Source: Pseudomonadota bacterium
GTDB lineage: Bacteria > Chloroflexota > UBA5177 > JAJPKF01
Length of the DNA stretch: 64,000 bases
NCBI GenBank assembly: GCA_021323865.1
Contig: JAJPKF010000012.1
Coordinates: 62,001-126,000, forward strand
Reading direction: 5' to 3'
Shown one piece after another: positions 44,868 through 53,426 of this stretch. Numbering within the stretch: the first letter of the stretch is position 1; every line of letters begins with the position of its first letter. The notes beneath the pieces are model-generated. The model did no database searches and was not told where the DNA came from. It worked only from the letters and a program-made list of their open reading frames with translations. The position numbers and the translations under genes were made by a program.

Positions 44868-45173
44868 CTGGGGCCCTCTTCTCAACCGGAATCTGCCATA
44901 AGCCTCAGGAAGGCTCGGAGGCAGGTTCGCCCTGCCGCGCCGCGCGTAAACGAGATTCTCACCGCGGAGACGCTGCGCGATCTGTACGCCATCAGAGGAC
45001 TGACGATGCGGGAGATCGCAAGCCGGCATGAGTGCTCGAAACAGTACGTTTCGCTCCTATGCCGCCGCTACGGACTCAGACGTCAGCCACGAGCCGATCC
45101 GGCCAACACGGGGTCATTCGCGAAGACGACGGGCTCACTATTGGGTCCAGACCCTCGGAATACCCGTTCTTAG
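44868..45173 (+). CDS. Candidate small helix-turn-helix ORF, start unclear, possible remnant
   Basis: A frame ending in TAG at 45171-45173 encodes an evident homeodomain-like helix-turn-helix: ILTAETLRDLYAIRGL, then TMREIASRHECSKQYVSLL and CRRYGLRRQ. No ATG, GTG or TTG lies before the domain; a CTG at 44868 is the only near-cognate start noted, and the first ATG (45006) falls inside the domain, giving 55 residues. So this is either a gene with an unusual start or the remains of a recombinase/regulator-type DNA-binding protein. Its stop lies 2 bases before the start of the phosphatase gene. Confidence 0.35.
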   Translation: MGPSSQPESAISLRKARRQVRPAAPRVNEILTAETLRDLYAIRGLTMREIASRHECSKQYVSLLCRRYGLRRQPRADPANTGSFAKTTGSLLGPDPRNTRS

Positions 45174-45175
45174 TT

Positions 45176-45826
45176 ATGACAAGTAATGCCCCGGAACCAA
45201 AGACACGCCTCCTCCTCCGGCACACCCAGAGTGAATGGAATCTGACCTCCAGATACCAGGGACGCATGGATCCGCCCCTCAGTCCCGAGGGGGTTCGACA
45301 AGTGGCGCAGATCGCCGGCGGCATTGCTCCTGGCTCATTGCAGCTTGTGTGGTCGAGCCCGTTACAGCGAGCTCGCGCTCTGGCCGAAGCCATGGCTCAG
45401 TCCGCCGGCTGCTCCGTGGTGATTGACGAACGGCTCACCGAAATGGCCATGGGCGTATGGGAGGGTCTGCACCGTCAGGAGATCGAGGCTCAGTATCCGG
45501 ACCTCTACGCTGCCTGGTACCAGAGGCCCGACACGGTTCAGTTCCCGGGTGGCGAACGTCTCCGAGACGTGTCCGATCGCATGGTTTCGTTCCTCGACGA
45601 TGCATTCTCATCGGGTGCTCCCTCCCGAGCGGCGGTGGTGAGCCATGACTCAGTGGTACGCATCGCCGTGATGAAGGCGTTGGGCTTGGGCTTAGACCGA
45701 CTCCATGCATTCCGCATGCGCAATGGCTCGGTATCGGTGCTCCATGGTCATGCATGGGACGCGTCCGTCGAAAGCGTTGACGTGACGGCCCACTTAACCG
45801 GGTCGCCGTTCGTTCTCCCTTCTTGA
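45176..45826 (+). CDS. Histidine phosphatase family protein (phosphoglycerate-mutase-like)
   Basis: 216 residues. The phosphoacceptor His is in LLLRHTQSEWN, where the usual RHG reads RHT; the second half has VWSSPLQRARALAEA, the acid residue in LTEMAMGVWEG and the second catalytic His in AVVSHDSVVR. Substrates of this family vary widely (sugar phosphates, alpha-ribazole phosphate, others). The ATG at 45176 is preferred because the family N-terminus starts there. No ribosome-binding site is seen; the preceding HTH frame ends 2 bases away, suggesting coupling. Confidence 0.88.
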   Translation: MTSNAPEPKTRLLLRHTQSEWNLTSRYQGRMDPPLSPEGVRQVAQIAGGIAPGSLQLVWSSPLQRARALAEAMAQSAGCSVVIDERLTEMAMGVWEGLHRQEIEAQYPDLYAAWYQRPDTVQFPGGERLRDVSDRMVSFLDDAFSSGAPSRAAVVSHDSVVRIAVMKALGLGLDRLHAFRMRNGSVSVLHGHAWDASVESVDVTAHLTGSPFVLPS

Positions 45827-45898
45827 TACCTAGAATCAACCAACTCTTCCCTACCCAGCGTCCCATAGTGGCTCAGGATTATGTAAAGGAGTAGCTTT

Positions 45899-46228
45899 AT
45901 GGCCGCCTACTCATATAACCGGCATGTTCGAACCGCGTTCTCCGAAGGATATGAGGTCCGGCGAGATGAGCGCCGAGTCGGCCACCTGGATCTTCACTAT
46001 GCTTCTCAGGAGGTCTACGCGACGCTGATCTTGGAGGAAGACCTGAACGAGGAAGCCCTTCTGGCTTTGATCGAGGAGGTTGACGAAGACCTGGTGCTGT
46101 CCGCCGAGACGCCCCGACAGGACTTCCTGGTCAGCGTCTACCACGGTCGGGACGTCGGTCTCTACAACGACGACTTTCTGCGAGATCGTGCTCGAGCCGC
46201 GGCGGAGGGCGGTGCGCCGGACGCCTAG
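45899..46228 (+). CDS. Hypothetical protein
   Basis: 109 residues, soluble, acidic. The middle (RRVGHLDLHYASQEVYATLIL, written in part) looks like beta strands, followed by an acidic helix EEALLALIEEVDEDLV and FLVSVYHGRDVG. I recognise no family. The ATG follows AAAGGAGTAG, a strong ribosome-binding site, so it is very likely translated. It is followed by the NfeD-like gene. Confidence 0.7.
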   Translation: MAAYSYNRHVRTAFSEGYEVRRDERRVGHLDLHYASQEVYATLILEEDLNEEALLALIEEVDEDLVLSAETPRQDFLVSVYHGRDVGLYNDDFLRDRARAAAEGGAPDA

Positions 46229-46284
46229 GCCCCGAAGCTCAATCCCGGCGGGGCATGCCGTGGCTGTGGTTGTGCCCACGGCTG

Positions 46285-46290
46285 TACAAT
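46285..46290 (+). promoter_or_regulatory. Putative -10 box (TACAAT) for a leaderless nfeD message
   Basis: TACAAT lies 5 bases before the ATG at 46296, with no ribosome-binding site; the stretch TACAATGC-N2-CATGA is the same pattern as at cysS. No clear -35 box is seen. Confidence 0.35.
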
Positions 46291-46295
46291 GCGGC

Positions 46296-47669
46296 ATGAA
46301 ATTATGTCGTGTTTGGGTGCTCGCGAGCATATTTCTGTTTCTACCCGGCGTCGCCATTGCCGCCTCCTCAGGCCGCCATGTGGACGTGATTCGCCTGCAG
46401 TCAGATATCAACCCGGTCACGGCGAGCTTTGTCGACCGTGGGATCGCCGAGGCGAACACGGATGGCTCTTCGGCCGTGGTGCTCGAGCTGGACACCCCCG
46501 GTGGTGACCTCGGCTCGATGACCAACATTATCGAGCACATGGAGCGGAGCGCCGTTCCCACCATCGTGTACGTGTCACCGGAGGGTGCCTGGGCGGGGTC
46601 GGCAGGCACATTCATCACGGTTGCGGCCGACATTGCGGTCATGGCCCCAGGCACGGCCATCGGTGCGGCTAGTCCAGTCGGCAGTGGCGGGCAAACGCTC
46701 GGGGCGACTGAGCGGAAGAAGGTGACCAATTTTGCCGCGAGCTACATTGCCGGCTTGGCGCGCGACCATGGGCACAATACGCGGTTTGCCGTCGATGCGG
46801 TGCGCAAGGCCAAGGCCATCCCCTACCAGACCGCGATCTCGGAGCACGTTGTCAATTTCGCCGCCCGCAACCTGCGTCAGCTCCTCTCACATGCCGACGG
46901 CTATCAGGTCAAGACCCCGAACGGCCGGGTCACCTTCCACACTGCGGGAGCATCGCCGCGCTACATCAACATGGACTGGACCGAGCAGATTGAGCTGCTC
47001 CTCATTGATCCGAATCTGGTTCTCATCCTCATGAGTGTGGGCACGCTGGCTATCATCTTCGAACTCAGCAACCCGGGAGCGATTCTTCCCGGAATTGTGG
47101 GCGTCATTGCGCTTGCCATTGCCTTCTTCGCTCTCGGGGCAATTCCCGTGAATGTGGCCGGCTTGGTGCTGATGGCATTCGCCATACTGCTCTTCATTGC
47201 CGATATCAAGATGCCGACCCATGGGTTTCTTACTGTCGGTGGCATCATCTCCTTCGCCCTGGGCGCCATTTTGCTCTTTAGTCCGTCCGGCGTGAATGGG
47301 CCAACCGTCTCGCCCTGGGCGGTCGTGTTCGTCACGGCGCTTATGGCCGGATTCTTCGGGTTTGTCGTGCGCAAGGCGCTGAACGCTCAGACTTGGTCCG
47401 TGAAAACGGGCACCGAATCCCTGCTCGGAACCCCGGCCATTGCTCAGACACGGCTCGACCCCGAAGGAATGGTCTATTTGGACGGAGCGCTGTGGAAAGC
47501 AGTCGCCGACGACGGGACCATCGAACGGAATCAAGAGGTCACCGTTCGTCGGATCGAGGGCTTGACGGTGCATGTTGTGGCCCGACCCGCCGAGGCGTTT
47601 GCAACCTCATCCACGGGAGTACCGACAGAAGCCGCTTCGCCCCAAGGAGGGACCGCCCAACCCGTATGA
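46296..47669 (+). CDS. NfeD-family membrane serine protease (ClpP-like)
   Basis: 457 residues. A signal peptide (residues 1-22, ending AIA) precedes a ClpP-like protease domain: [13 protein letters not shown], then nucleophile Ser102 in WAGSAGTFI. Four or five membrane helices follow (about 235-365), and a C-terminal OB-fold NfeD domain (about 370-440). Such proteins cleave stomatin-type partners, and the next gene encodes one with overlapping ATGA, matching the known NfeD-stomatin operon. The frame is open upstream, but the ATG at 46296 gives the signal peptide. Confidence 0.9.
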   Translation: MKLCRVWVLASIFLFLPGVAIAASSGRHVDVIRLQSDINPVTASFVDRGIAEANTDGSSAVVLELDTPGGDLGSMTNIIEHMERSAVPTIVYVSPEGAWAGSAGTFITVAADIAVMAPGTAIGAASPVGSGGQTLGATERKKVTNFAASYIAGLARDHGHNTRFAVDAVRKAKAIPYQTAISEHVVNFAARNLRQLLSHADGYQVKTPNGRVTFHTAGASPRYINMDWTEQIELLLIDPNLVLILMSVGTLAIIFELSNPGAILPGIVGVIALAIAFFALGAIPVNVAGLVLMAFAILLFIADIKMPTHGFLTVGGIISFALGAILLFSPSGVNGPTVSPWAVVFVTALMAGFFGFVVRKALNAQTWSVKTGTESLLGTPAIAQTRLDPEGMVYLDGALWKAVADDGTIERNQEVTVRRIEGLTVHVVARPAEAFATSSTGVPTEAASPQGGTAQPV

Positions 47670-48517
47670 ATGGCCTTGCCGTCCTCGTCATCGTCGTCGT
47701 CGTGGTCCTGATCGTGGGGGTCACGCTGCTGTCCGCCGCCATCAAGGTACTGCCCGAGTACGAACGTGGTGTGGTGTTTCGACTCGGCCGCATTACCGGC
47801 ATCCGCGGTCCCGGGCTCATCCTGCTGATTCCCATCATCGACAAGATGCGCCGGATCGATCTCCGGGTCATCACCTTGGAAGTGCCCCCGCAGGAAGTCA
47901 TCACCCTCGACAACGTCACCATCAAGGTCACTGCGGTGGTCTATTTCCGGGTCGTGAATCCCAACGATGCCGTGGTCAAAGTCCTCGACTTCATCCGTGC
48001 GACCTCACAGATTGCCCAGACGACGTTACGGAGCATTCTGGGTCAGTCCGATCTCGACGAGATTCTCGCCAAGCGGGAACAGATCAATGTGGAGCTGCAG
48101 CGCATCATTGACGAGCAGACGGAGCCATGGGGAATCAAGGTCACGACGGTGGAGATCAAAGACGTGGAGCTGCCGTCATCGATGCAGCGGGCGATGGCTC
48201 GGCAGGCTGAGGCGGAGCGCGAGAAGCGAGCCAAGATCATCCACGCTGACGGCGAGTATCAGGCGGCGACCCAGCTGGCGAGCGCCGCTCAGATCATTCA
48301 GGCGGAGCCGTCTGCCCTGCAGCTTCGGTATCTGCAAACGTTAACGGAGATCGCGACCGAGCGGACCAGCACGGTCGTGTTTCCCCTTCCCCTCGACATC
48401 GTAGAACCGTTTATAGGGTTGCTGCGGGCCAGCAATAGGGATGCAAACGCACCCGCACCGCCACCTCCCGTGATTCCCGCTCAGCCGCTGCCCACCGCCC
48501 CGAACGATGAGGGTTGA
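47666..48517 (+). CDS. SPFH-domain (stomatin/prohibitin-like) membrane protein
   Basis: 283 residues. An N-terminal membrane helix (3-25) is followed by the SPFH domain ([19 protein letters not shown] ... VYFRVVNP ... [15 protein letters not shown]), a long helix with [17 protein letters not shown], and a proline-rich tail. These proteins form ring-like membrane assemblies. The start overlaps the NfeD stop, so protease and partner are coupled. Confidence 0.93.
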   Translation: MNGLAVLVIVVVVVLIVGVTLLSAAIKVLPEYERGVVFRLGRITGIRGPGLILLIPIIDKMRRIDLRVITLEVPPQEVITLDNVTIKVTAVVYFRVVNPNDAVVKVLDFIRATSQIAQTTLRSILGQSDLDEILAKREQINVELQRIIDEQTEPWGIKVTTVEIKDVELPSSMQRAMARQAEAEREKRAKIIHADGEYQAATQLASAAQIIQAEPSALQLRYLQTLTEIATERTSTVVFPLPLDIVEPFIGLLRASNRDANAPAPPPPVIPAQPLPTAPNDEG

Positions 48518-48551
48518 TACGCTTGAGCATGCGCTCCATCGACGAGGCTGA

Positions 48552-48884
48552 ATGAACGTATACGAGCAATTGGTTGCGGTGCGCACCGAGCTGCAACAGC
48601 GTCAGGCGAAACCGCGAACCATTGCCGTGATGGACAACCTTATTCAGCAGGCCGACTCGGAGCGAAACAACCCGATCAGCGTCTCGCAGCTGATGATCCT
48701 GCGACACGTCCTGCGTTCACCGGCAGTCCTAAACGACGAGGACGTCTATCTAGACGTACTGAGCCTACAGGGCGATCTGGAAGAGGCGGCCAGCGCGCGC
48801 GCCGTTGACCAGCCTGCGGCCTACGTCGATGATTCCCGTCGACCGAGACTGCATTCCCATTACAAGAAGCAGCGGAAACCCTAA
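48552..48884 (+). CDS. Hypothetical protein
   Basis: 110 residues, soluble and mostly helical: a first half with ELQQRQAKPRTIAVMDNLI and SVSQLMILRHVLRSP, then an acidic middle (LNDEDVYLDVLSLQGDLEEA) and a basic C-terminus. No family recognised. It follows the stomatin-like gene by 34 bases on the same strand, so it may be part of that operon. Weak ribosome-binding site (GAGGCTGA). Confidence 0.6.
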   Translation: MNVYEQLVAVRTELQQRQAKPRTIAVMDNLIQQADSERNNPISVSQLMILRHVLRSPAVLNDEDVYLDVLSLQGDLEEAASARAVDQPAAYVDDSRRPRLHSHYKKQRKP

Positions 48885-48909
48885 CCCCCGCTGACGGTCC
48901 GGGACGCAG

Positions 48910-49257
48910 CTAGCTCTTGGCGGCTGCGGATCCTTCCGACTTCGGCTTGGGCTTGCTGTCGCCCGTCTTCGCCTCTGATGTCGACTTCGACGAGCCCTCG
49001 CCTGACTTATCGGCTCCGGCAGTCCCAGACTTCGATTCACCGGATGAGTCTGGGGCCTTGTTTGACGTGGAAACTCCCTTTCCGCGGGAGTCGGTCGCAT
49101 AGAATCCGCTGCCTTTGAAGACGATACCGACGGGGTGGATGATGCGGCGGACTTCACCCCCGCACTCGGGGCATTCATGGAGAGGATCGCTCGTGATCGG
49201 CTGGCGGATTTCGAAGCGGTGCCCCTCTCGGAGGCACTGGTATTCGTAGAGTGGCAT
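48910..49257 (-). CDS. FmdB-family zinc-ribbon protein
   Basis: 115 residues. The N-terminal zinc ribbon has Cys8, then CPECG (29-33); the usual second cysteine of the first pair is missing and His13 is nearby. GIVFKGSGFYATD matches the conserved end of the FmdB domain. The last 55 residues are a Ser/Lys/Gly/Glu-rich disordered tail. FmdB proteins are named for a regulator of formamidase genes, but most have no known role. GAAGGG lies 6 bases before the ATG. Confidence 0.85.
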   Translation of the reverse strand: MPLYEYQCLREGHRFEIRQPITSDPLHECPECGGEVRRIIHPVGIVFKGSGFYATDSRGKGVSTSNKAPDSSGESKSGTAGADKSGEGSSKSTSEAKTGDSKPKPKSEGSAAAKS

Positions 49258-49283
49258 ATGACCCTTCTGTTGGATCGGGCATG

Positions 49284-49318
49284 AAAAAAGAGGTCGGGGA
49301 TCACCCGCCTCCGACCTC
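49284..49318 (-). terminator. Intrinsic-terminator-like hairpin in the fmdB leader
   Basis: Read on the minus strand: GAGGTCGG, 13-base loop, CCGACCTC, then six T residues. It lies 26 bases before the fmdB ATG and just after the candidate promoter, so it can only act on fmdB's own leader. This suggests attenuation rather than ending an upstream transcript. Confidence 0.6.
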
Positions 49319-49327
49319 CTGCCAGAC

Positions 49328-49354
49328 CTAATACCAGTTTATCGCGTTTGTCAA
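49328..49354 (-). promoter_or_regulatory. Candidate promoter of fmdB
   Basis: On the minus strand a perfect TTGACA (49354-49349) is followed after 15 bases by TATTAG within TGGTATTAG, an extended -10 form. A 17-base spacer would instead give the weaker TTAGGT. Confidence 0.45.
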
Positions 49355-49364
49355 GACTTCCACA

Positions 49365-49381
49365 ATGCCATAAAATGGCAT
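49365..49381. repeat. Inverted repeat between fmdB and the M50 protease gene
   Basis: ATGCCAT AAA ATGGCAT is a perfect 7+7 palindrome with a 3-base centre. It lies 10 bases upstream of the fmdB -35 box, in the divergent region, and is a candidate regulator site. Confidence 0.5.
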
Positions 49382-49454
49382 GATTGCGTGCGTTGGCCGG
49401 TCGGACATCCGTCCGGCCTCAATTTATGCGTGCCTCCACCAGTAAGGACATGTA

Positions 49455-50108
49455 TTGCCGTCGATCGACGTCAATCTGGCGATTCAGTACATCGTCATCC
49501 TGCTTATCTCGATCGACCTTCACGAGCTCGCGCATGCTGTAGCGGCTCACGCCCTTGGTGACCGCACACCGGAACGCAACGGACAGCTGTCACTGAACCC
49601 GTTCGTTCACATGGACCAACTCGGCATTCTGCTTCTGGTCATCACCTCGTTCTTTGGCACGCCCCTAACCTGGGGGCGCACCTTCATCAACCCTCAGAAT
49701 CTCAAGTTCGGTCCTCAGCGCGGTGGCGCGATCGTGGCGGCAGTTGGCCCGTTGACCAACCTTGCCATGGCTGGGGCTCTCGCCATCGTTCTGCGGTTGG
49801 TCGATTACGGCACGATCTCAATGCCGACGACTTGGTTTGACTTTCTTGGGGCCGCCCTCGTAATCAACCTCGTGCTGTTCGCCTTCAACTTGCTGCCGAT
49901 TCCGCCGCTTGACGGCTTCTCTGTGGTGGCAGGCTTCCTGACCGCGCGGCAGCTCTATGCCATCGCTCCGGTGCAGCAGTATGGCCCGCTGGTCCTGCTG
50001 CTCATCCTCGTCCTGCCCACCAATCCCAACGTCCTATGCCTAACGGTGTATCGAGTGGTCGATGCCATCGGAAATGTCATCGTTCCCGGGTTTCTGCCGA
50101 TATGCTAG
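49455..50108 (+). CDS. M50-family membrane metalloprotease
   Basis: 217 residues, about five to six membrane helices. The zinc motif is HELAH (His23, His27) and the third ligand is in NLLPIPPLDGF. It has no PDZ domain, unlike RseP at 43769, and belongs to the short SpoIVFB-like branch often found before scpA. Start TTG, chosen for the AAGGA 7 bases upstream. scpA begins before its end: the ATG at 50102 lies inside the last codons. Confidence 0.88.
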   Translation: MPSIDVNLAIQYIVILLISIDLHELAHAVAAHALGDRTPERNGQLSLNPFVHMDQLGILLLVITSFFGTPLTWGRTFINPQNLKFGPQRGGAIVAAVGPLTNLAMAGALAIVLRLVDYGTISMPTTWFDFLGAALVINLVLFAFNLLPIPPLDGFSVVAGFLTARQLYAIAPVQQYGPLVLLLILVLPTNPNVLCLTVYRVVDAIGNVIVPGFLPIC

Positions 50109-50851
50109 CCGGCCCCGACCACCGAACTCCGGGATTGTGGGGCCGTCTTCTGGAGCCGGTTCGTTCTCTCCTGGACATCGTTCGCGGCCATAAGTTCCCG
50201 GTCCATGATGTTCCAGTGGCATCATTCACAGCCGTAGCCCGTGCTTATGTCAACGCGGAGCCGAGGATCGATCTCGATCATGTCGGCGAGTTCGCGGCTT
50301 CGACGAGCTACCTCATGCTGGTCAAATCTCGAGGTCTGCTCACGGAAGAGGAGCCGGATGAGGAGATTGAGCCGGCAGAAATGGCAGTCCGTGCCGCATA
50401 TGGAAGCGGCCCGTATCACATGACCGTCGAGGCTCTTCAGTCGCGTTGGGCAGCCGGTCTTGAAACTATCCCCCGAGGAGAACACGTCGCGCCCGCAAAC
50501 AACATCCTGCCGCTGCTTCCGGCGGATCTGCTGAGGCGCACATTTGAGCGCCAGGTACGTGACATGAGAGAGCGCGGCGCCCGCCGCCTACCGCCCCCGG
50601 TCTTCATACGGCTTGAGATGGCAACTCGATCGCTTCAGAAGTCCTTGGGAAGGGTCCGACAGCTCTCGTTCTTCAGTCTGATACGAGAGGCTCGGCTCGA
50701 TCGTCAGGCGGCGGTTGTGTACTTCTTGGCATTGCTCGATCTGATGCGCAACCGTTCCGTACGTTTGGCTCAGCAGCGTCCTTTTGGTGACATCGTGATT
50801 GAAACGGCCGCTGCCAATGACGCTGCGGATGAACGGGCGGAAGCGGTATGA
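50102..50851 (+). CDS. scpA: Segregation and condensation protein A (kleisin)
   Basis: 249 residues. It bridges SMC heads for chromosome compaction. The N-terminus is divergent: the usual GPLDLLL reads VRSLLDIV (about 21-28), but DVPVASFTAVARAYV and FAASTSYLMLVKSRGLLTEEE follow as in ScpA. The C-terminal winged helix (LSFFSLIREARLDRQAAVVYFLALLDL, in part) binds the SMC head. It overlaps the protease gene upstream and scpB downstream (ATGA). Confidence 0.87.
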   Translation: MLAGPDHRTPGLWGRLLEPVRSLLDIVRGHKFPVHDVPVASFTAVARAYVNAEPRIDLDHVGEFAASTSYLMLVKSRGLLTEEEPDEEIEPAEMAVRAAYGSGPYHMTVEALQSRWAAGLETIPRGEHVAPANNILPLLPADLLRRTFERQVRDMRERGARRLPPPVFIRLEMATRSLQKSLGRVRQLSFFSLIREARLDRQAAVVYFLALLDLMRNRSVRLAQQRPFGDIVIETAAANDAADERAEAV

Positions 50852-51429
50852 GCGAGGCAACTCGGCGTGCCTCCATCATCGAGAGTCTCCTGTTCGTTTC
50901 GGGTGAACCCATCTCGATACGTCGGCTGGCTCATGTGCTTGACTGGAGCACCGGTGAGGTGCGGTCTGCACTTCAGCTGACCGCCAATGCTATGGTCCAT
51001 CGGGGCATCCGGTTGCAATTGGACGGCGATCAAGTCCAGCTGGTTACGGCTCCCGAGAATGCTGAATTCGTCAGGCGGTTTCTGGGCCTTCAGAGATCTG
51101 CCCAGCTGTCGAGACCGGCCCTGGAAACGCTGTCCATCGTCGCGTATCGCCAACCCGTTACCCGTGGCGAGATCGAGGAGATCCGAGGGGTGGCTGCGGA
51201 CCGGGTGCTGGCCGGCCTCGTGTCCCGCGGTCTCGTGGAAGAACGGGGACGCCGCCGTACACCGGGGCGCCCAATTCAGTACGGAACCACCTTCGCCTTC
51301 CTCGAGGCGTTCGGACTCAGCGGGCTCCAAGATCTTCCCGGAACGGACGCAGACCTTCCCGCTCAAGCCTCCTTCGGAATTTTGGGTCTGAAGGAGGACG
51401 CCGAGGCGGTTCAGCCCGCACTCAGCTGA
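50848..51429 (+). CDS. scpB: Segregation and condensation protein B
   Basis: 193 residues, two winged-helix domains. Conserved parts: IIESLLFVSGEPISIRRLA, LSRPALETLSIVAYRQPVTRGEIEEIRGV (written in part) and GLVEERGRRRTPGRPIQYGTT. It binds ScpA in the SMC complex. It is the last plus-strand gene; rpsI converges on it with only 6 bases between the stops and no terminator-like hairpin. Confidence 0.95.
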   Translation: MSEATRRASIIESLLFVSGEPISIRRLAHVLDWSTGEVRSALQLTANAMVHRGIRLQLDGDQVQLVTAPENAEFVRRFLGLQRSAQLSRPALETLSIVAYRQPVTRGEIEEIRGVAADRVLAGLVSRGLVEERGRRRTPGRPIQYGTTFAFLEAFGLSGLQDLPGTDADLPAQASFGILGLKEDAEAVQPALS

Positions 51430-51435
51430 GCTGCG

Positions 51436-51834
51436 TTAGCGCTTGGTGAACTGAGGCGCCTTGCGAGCGCGTTTCAGTCCGTACTTCTTGCGCTCCTTCA
51501 CTCGTGCATCCCGGGTTAAGAGGCCCCGCACCCGAAGTGGCCGTCTCGTCTCTTCATCTCCCGCTAATACTGCGCGAGCAATAGCATGTCGAACGGCTCC
51601 TGCTTGTCCGCTGAGACCTCCGCCGCTCACGGTGACGAGGACGTTGAACTTGGCACGTGTTCCCGTGGCGTCGAACGCCTCAGTGACCATCGACGAGTAG
51701 CGGCTCCCGCCGAAATACTCCTCGACCGATTTGCCGTTCACGATGACCTGGCCGGCCCCCGGCACGAGCTTGCAACGAGCAATGGCGCACTTGCGCTTGC
51801 CGACGCCATATTGATACTGCTGCTGAGTTGTCAT
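51436..51834 (-). CDS. rpsI: 30S ribosomal protein S9
   Basis: 132 residues. The start QYGVGKRKCAIAR, GGGLSGQAGAVRHAIARAL-like core and the C-terminal KYGLKRARKAPQFTKR, whose last Arg reaches the P-site tRNA, are all normal. Last gene of the minus-strand ribosomal run, 13 bases after rplM. Confidence 0.97.
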   Translation of the reverse strand: MTTQQQYQYGVGKRKCAIARCKLVPGAGQVIVNGKSVEEYFGGSRYSSMVTEAFDATGTRAKFNVLVTVSGGGLSGQAGAVRHAIARAVLAGDEETRRPLRVRGLLTRDARVKERKKYGLKRARKAPQFTKR

Positions 51835-51847
51835 GTCTGGGCGAGCC

Positions 51848-52324
51848 TCACTCGACGTTCGTAGTTGCCGATGCGTCCTTCATCCCGGACGATTCGGTCA
51901 AGATCAACGGTTCGGGGCTCTGAGCCCCGTGGGGATGATTCGGCCCGGAGTACACCTTCAACTTGCGGTACATCTGGTCTCCGAGCTTGGTGTCGGGCAG
52001 CATGCCTTTGACGGCAAGCTCGACGACTCGTTCGGGCTTGCGTGCCAATAGCTCCGAGAGGGATTCGGAGCGCAGACCACCGGGATAGCCGCTGTGTCGG
52101 TAGTAAATCTTATCCCGTAGCTTGGTTCCCGTTACACGAACGTTCTTGGCGTTTACGACGATCACGAAGTCACCAAGGTCCAGGTGTGGGGTGAACTGGC
52201 GTTTGTGCTTGCCTCGGAGGACGCGCGCAACGCCCGAGGCCAAACGGCCGAGTGTCTGCCCGGAGGCGTCGACGATGTACCACCGTTTGTCGACATCGTG
52301 AGGCGACGGGGAGTAGGTGTTCAT
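51848..52324 (-). CDS. rplM: 50S ribosomal protein L13
   Basis: 158 residues, slightly longer than usual at the C-terminus. Signatures: RWYIVDASGQTLGRLAS, LRGKHKRQFTPHLDLGDFV and YRHSGYPGGLR. The C-terminal 15 residues after the usual YSGPNHPH are extra. The ATG overlaps the truA stop (ATGA), giving the common truA-rplM-rpsI order. Confidence 0.97.
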   Translation of the reverse strand: MNTYSPSPHDVDKRWYIVDASGQTLGRLASGVARVLRGKHKRQFTPHLDLGDFVIVVNAKNVRVTGTKLRDKIYYRHSGYPGGLRSESLSELLARKPERVVELAVKGMLPDTKLGDQMYRKLKVYSGPNHPHGAQSPEPLILTESSGMKDASATTNVE

Positions 52325-53076
52325 GAATGCTTTCCCTCATAGCTCACCTGGGTCAAGTACAGCCCATGAGCCGGTGCTGGCGGCGCCGCGCGGCTTCGAT
52401 TGCGCGCTTCCAGGATATTCTTCACTTCGCCGGCCCCAACACGCCCTTCACCGACGAGAAGCAAGGTTCCGACCAGACAGCGGATCATCTGGTGCATGAA
52501 TGCGTTGGCGACGAAGTGGAAGTCGATCATCTCATCGTTTGCCATGATGTCCAGGCGATGAATCGTCCGGATGGTGCTGGCTCCGGGACCAGCGGGCGGA
52601 TTGCCAAAGCTGGCGAAGTCGTGAGTGCCGCGGAGAAAGTCAGCGGCTGCATTCATCGCCTGAAGATCCAATGGCTTCGCCACAAAGTACGCGCGCTCGC
52701 GGCACAGGGGCGACCGAACCCGACGATTCAGCACCCGGTAGAGGTAGTGTCTCGCCTTCGCATGGCGGCGAGGGTCAAACCGCTCCTCGGTGGTCTCGAG
52801 CGACTGGAGCGCCACCTCTGACGGCAAACGGGCGTTGATCGCCCGCAAAAGCGCGGCATCATCCAGCCGGCTCCCGGTAGAAAAGGCGACGACCTGGCCG
52901 GTTGCATGTGCGCCGGCATCGGTCCGGCCGGCAGCGGAAACCCGTGTCGGTTCGCCCGTCACGTCAGCAAGAGCGCTTTCGAGCACGCCTTGGATCGACG
53001 GCAGGTTACGTTGGCGCTGGAACCCGGCAAAACCTGCTCCGTCGTATTCCACGGTTGCTTTCACTCGTCGAATCAA
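52321..53076 (-). CDS. truA: tRNA pseudouridine(38-40) synthase
   Basis: 251 residues. The catalytic Asp53 is in AAGRTDAGAHATGQV. Substrate-binding segments FDPRRHAKARHYLYR and FMHQMIRCLVGTLL are conserved. It modifies the anticodon stem of tRNAs. It overlaps rplQ upstream and rplM downstream by 4 bases each. Confidence 0.96.
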   Translation of the reverse strand: MIRRVKATVEYDGAGFAGFQRQRNLPSIQGVLESALADVTGEPTRVSAAGRTDAGAHATGQVVAFSTGSRLDDAALLRAINARLPSEVALQSLETTEERFDPRRHAKARHYLYRVLNRRVRSPLCRERAYFVAKPLDLQAMNAAADFLRGTHDFASFGNPPAGPGASTIRTIHRLDIMANDEMIDFHFVANAFMHQMIRCLVGTLLLVGEGRVGAGEVKNILEARNRSRAAPPAPAHGLYLTQVSYEGKHS

Positions 53077-53423
53077 ACCAGCTCGATTTGAACGATCTCG
53101 GCCGAATCGCCCTTGCGCTGGCCAATCCGAAGGATCCGGGTGTACCCTCCCGGCCGGTCTTGGTATCGAGGGGCGATCTCGGCGAACAGCTTCTCGATCA
53201 TCAGCGGGTCGGGCAGATACTGCAACGCGAGGCGGCGAGCGTGGAGATCCCCCCGTTTGCTCAACGTGACGAGTCGTTCGACGCGCGGCCGCATCTCCTT
53301 CGCTCTCGACTCGGTGGTTCTGATCCGTTCATGGCGGATGAATGCCGACATTAGACCGCGAAGCATGGCTCGCCGGCGGTCTCCCGGCATGCCGAGGCGG
53401 CGGCCCTGCTTCTGGTGCCTCAC
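53073..53423 (-). CDS. rplQ: 50S ribosomal protein L17
   Basis: 116 residues. It begins MRHQKQGRRLGMPGDRRRAM and has the expected HERIRTTESRAKEMRP and GGYTRILRIGQRKGDSAEI. GTG start with AGGAG upstream. It follows rpoA by 3 bases, as in most alpha operons. Confidence 0.97.
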   Translation of the reverse strand: MRHQKQGRRLGMPGDRRRAMLRGLMSAFIRHERIRTTESRAKEMRPRVERLVTLSKRGDLHARRLALQYLPDPLMIEKLFAEIAPRYQDRPGGYTRILRIGQRKGDSAEIVQIELV

Positions 53424-53426
53424 CTG

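Noticed and set aside
45032-45175. Longer start for the histidine phosphatase
   Set aside because: The extra 48 residues are not part of the fold, and the region is better explained by the HTH frame.
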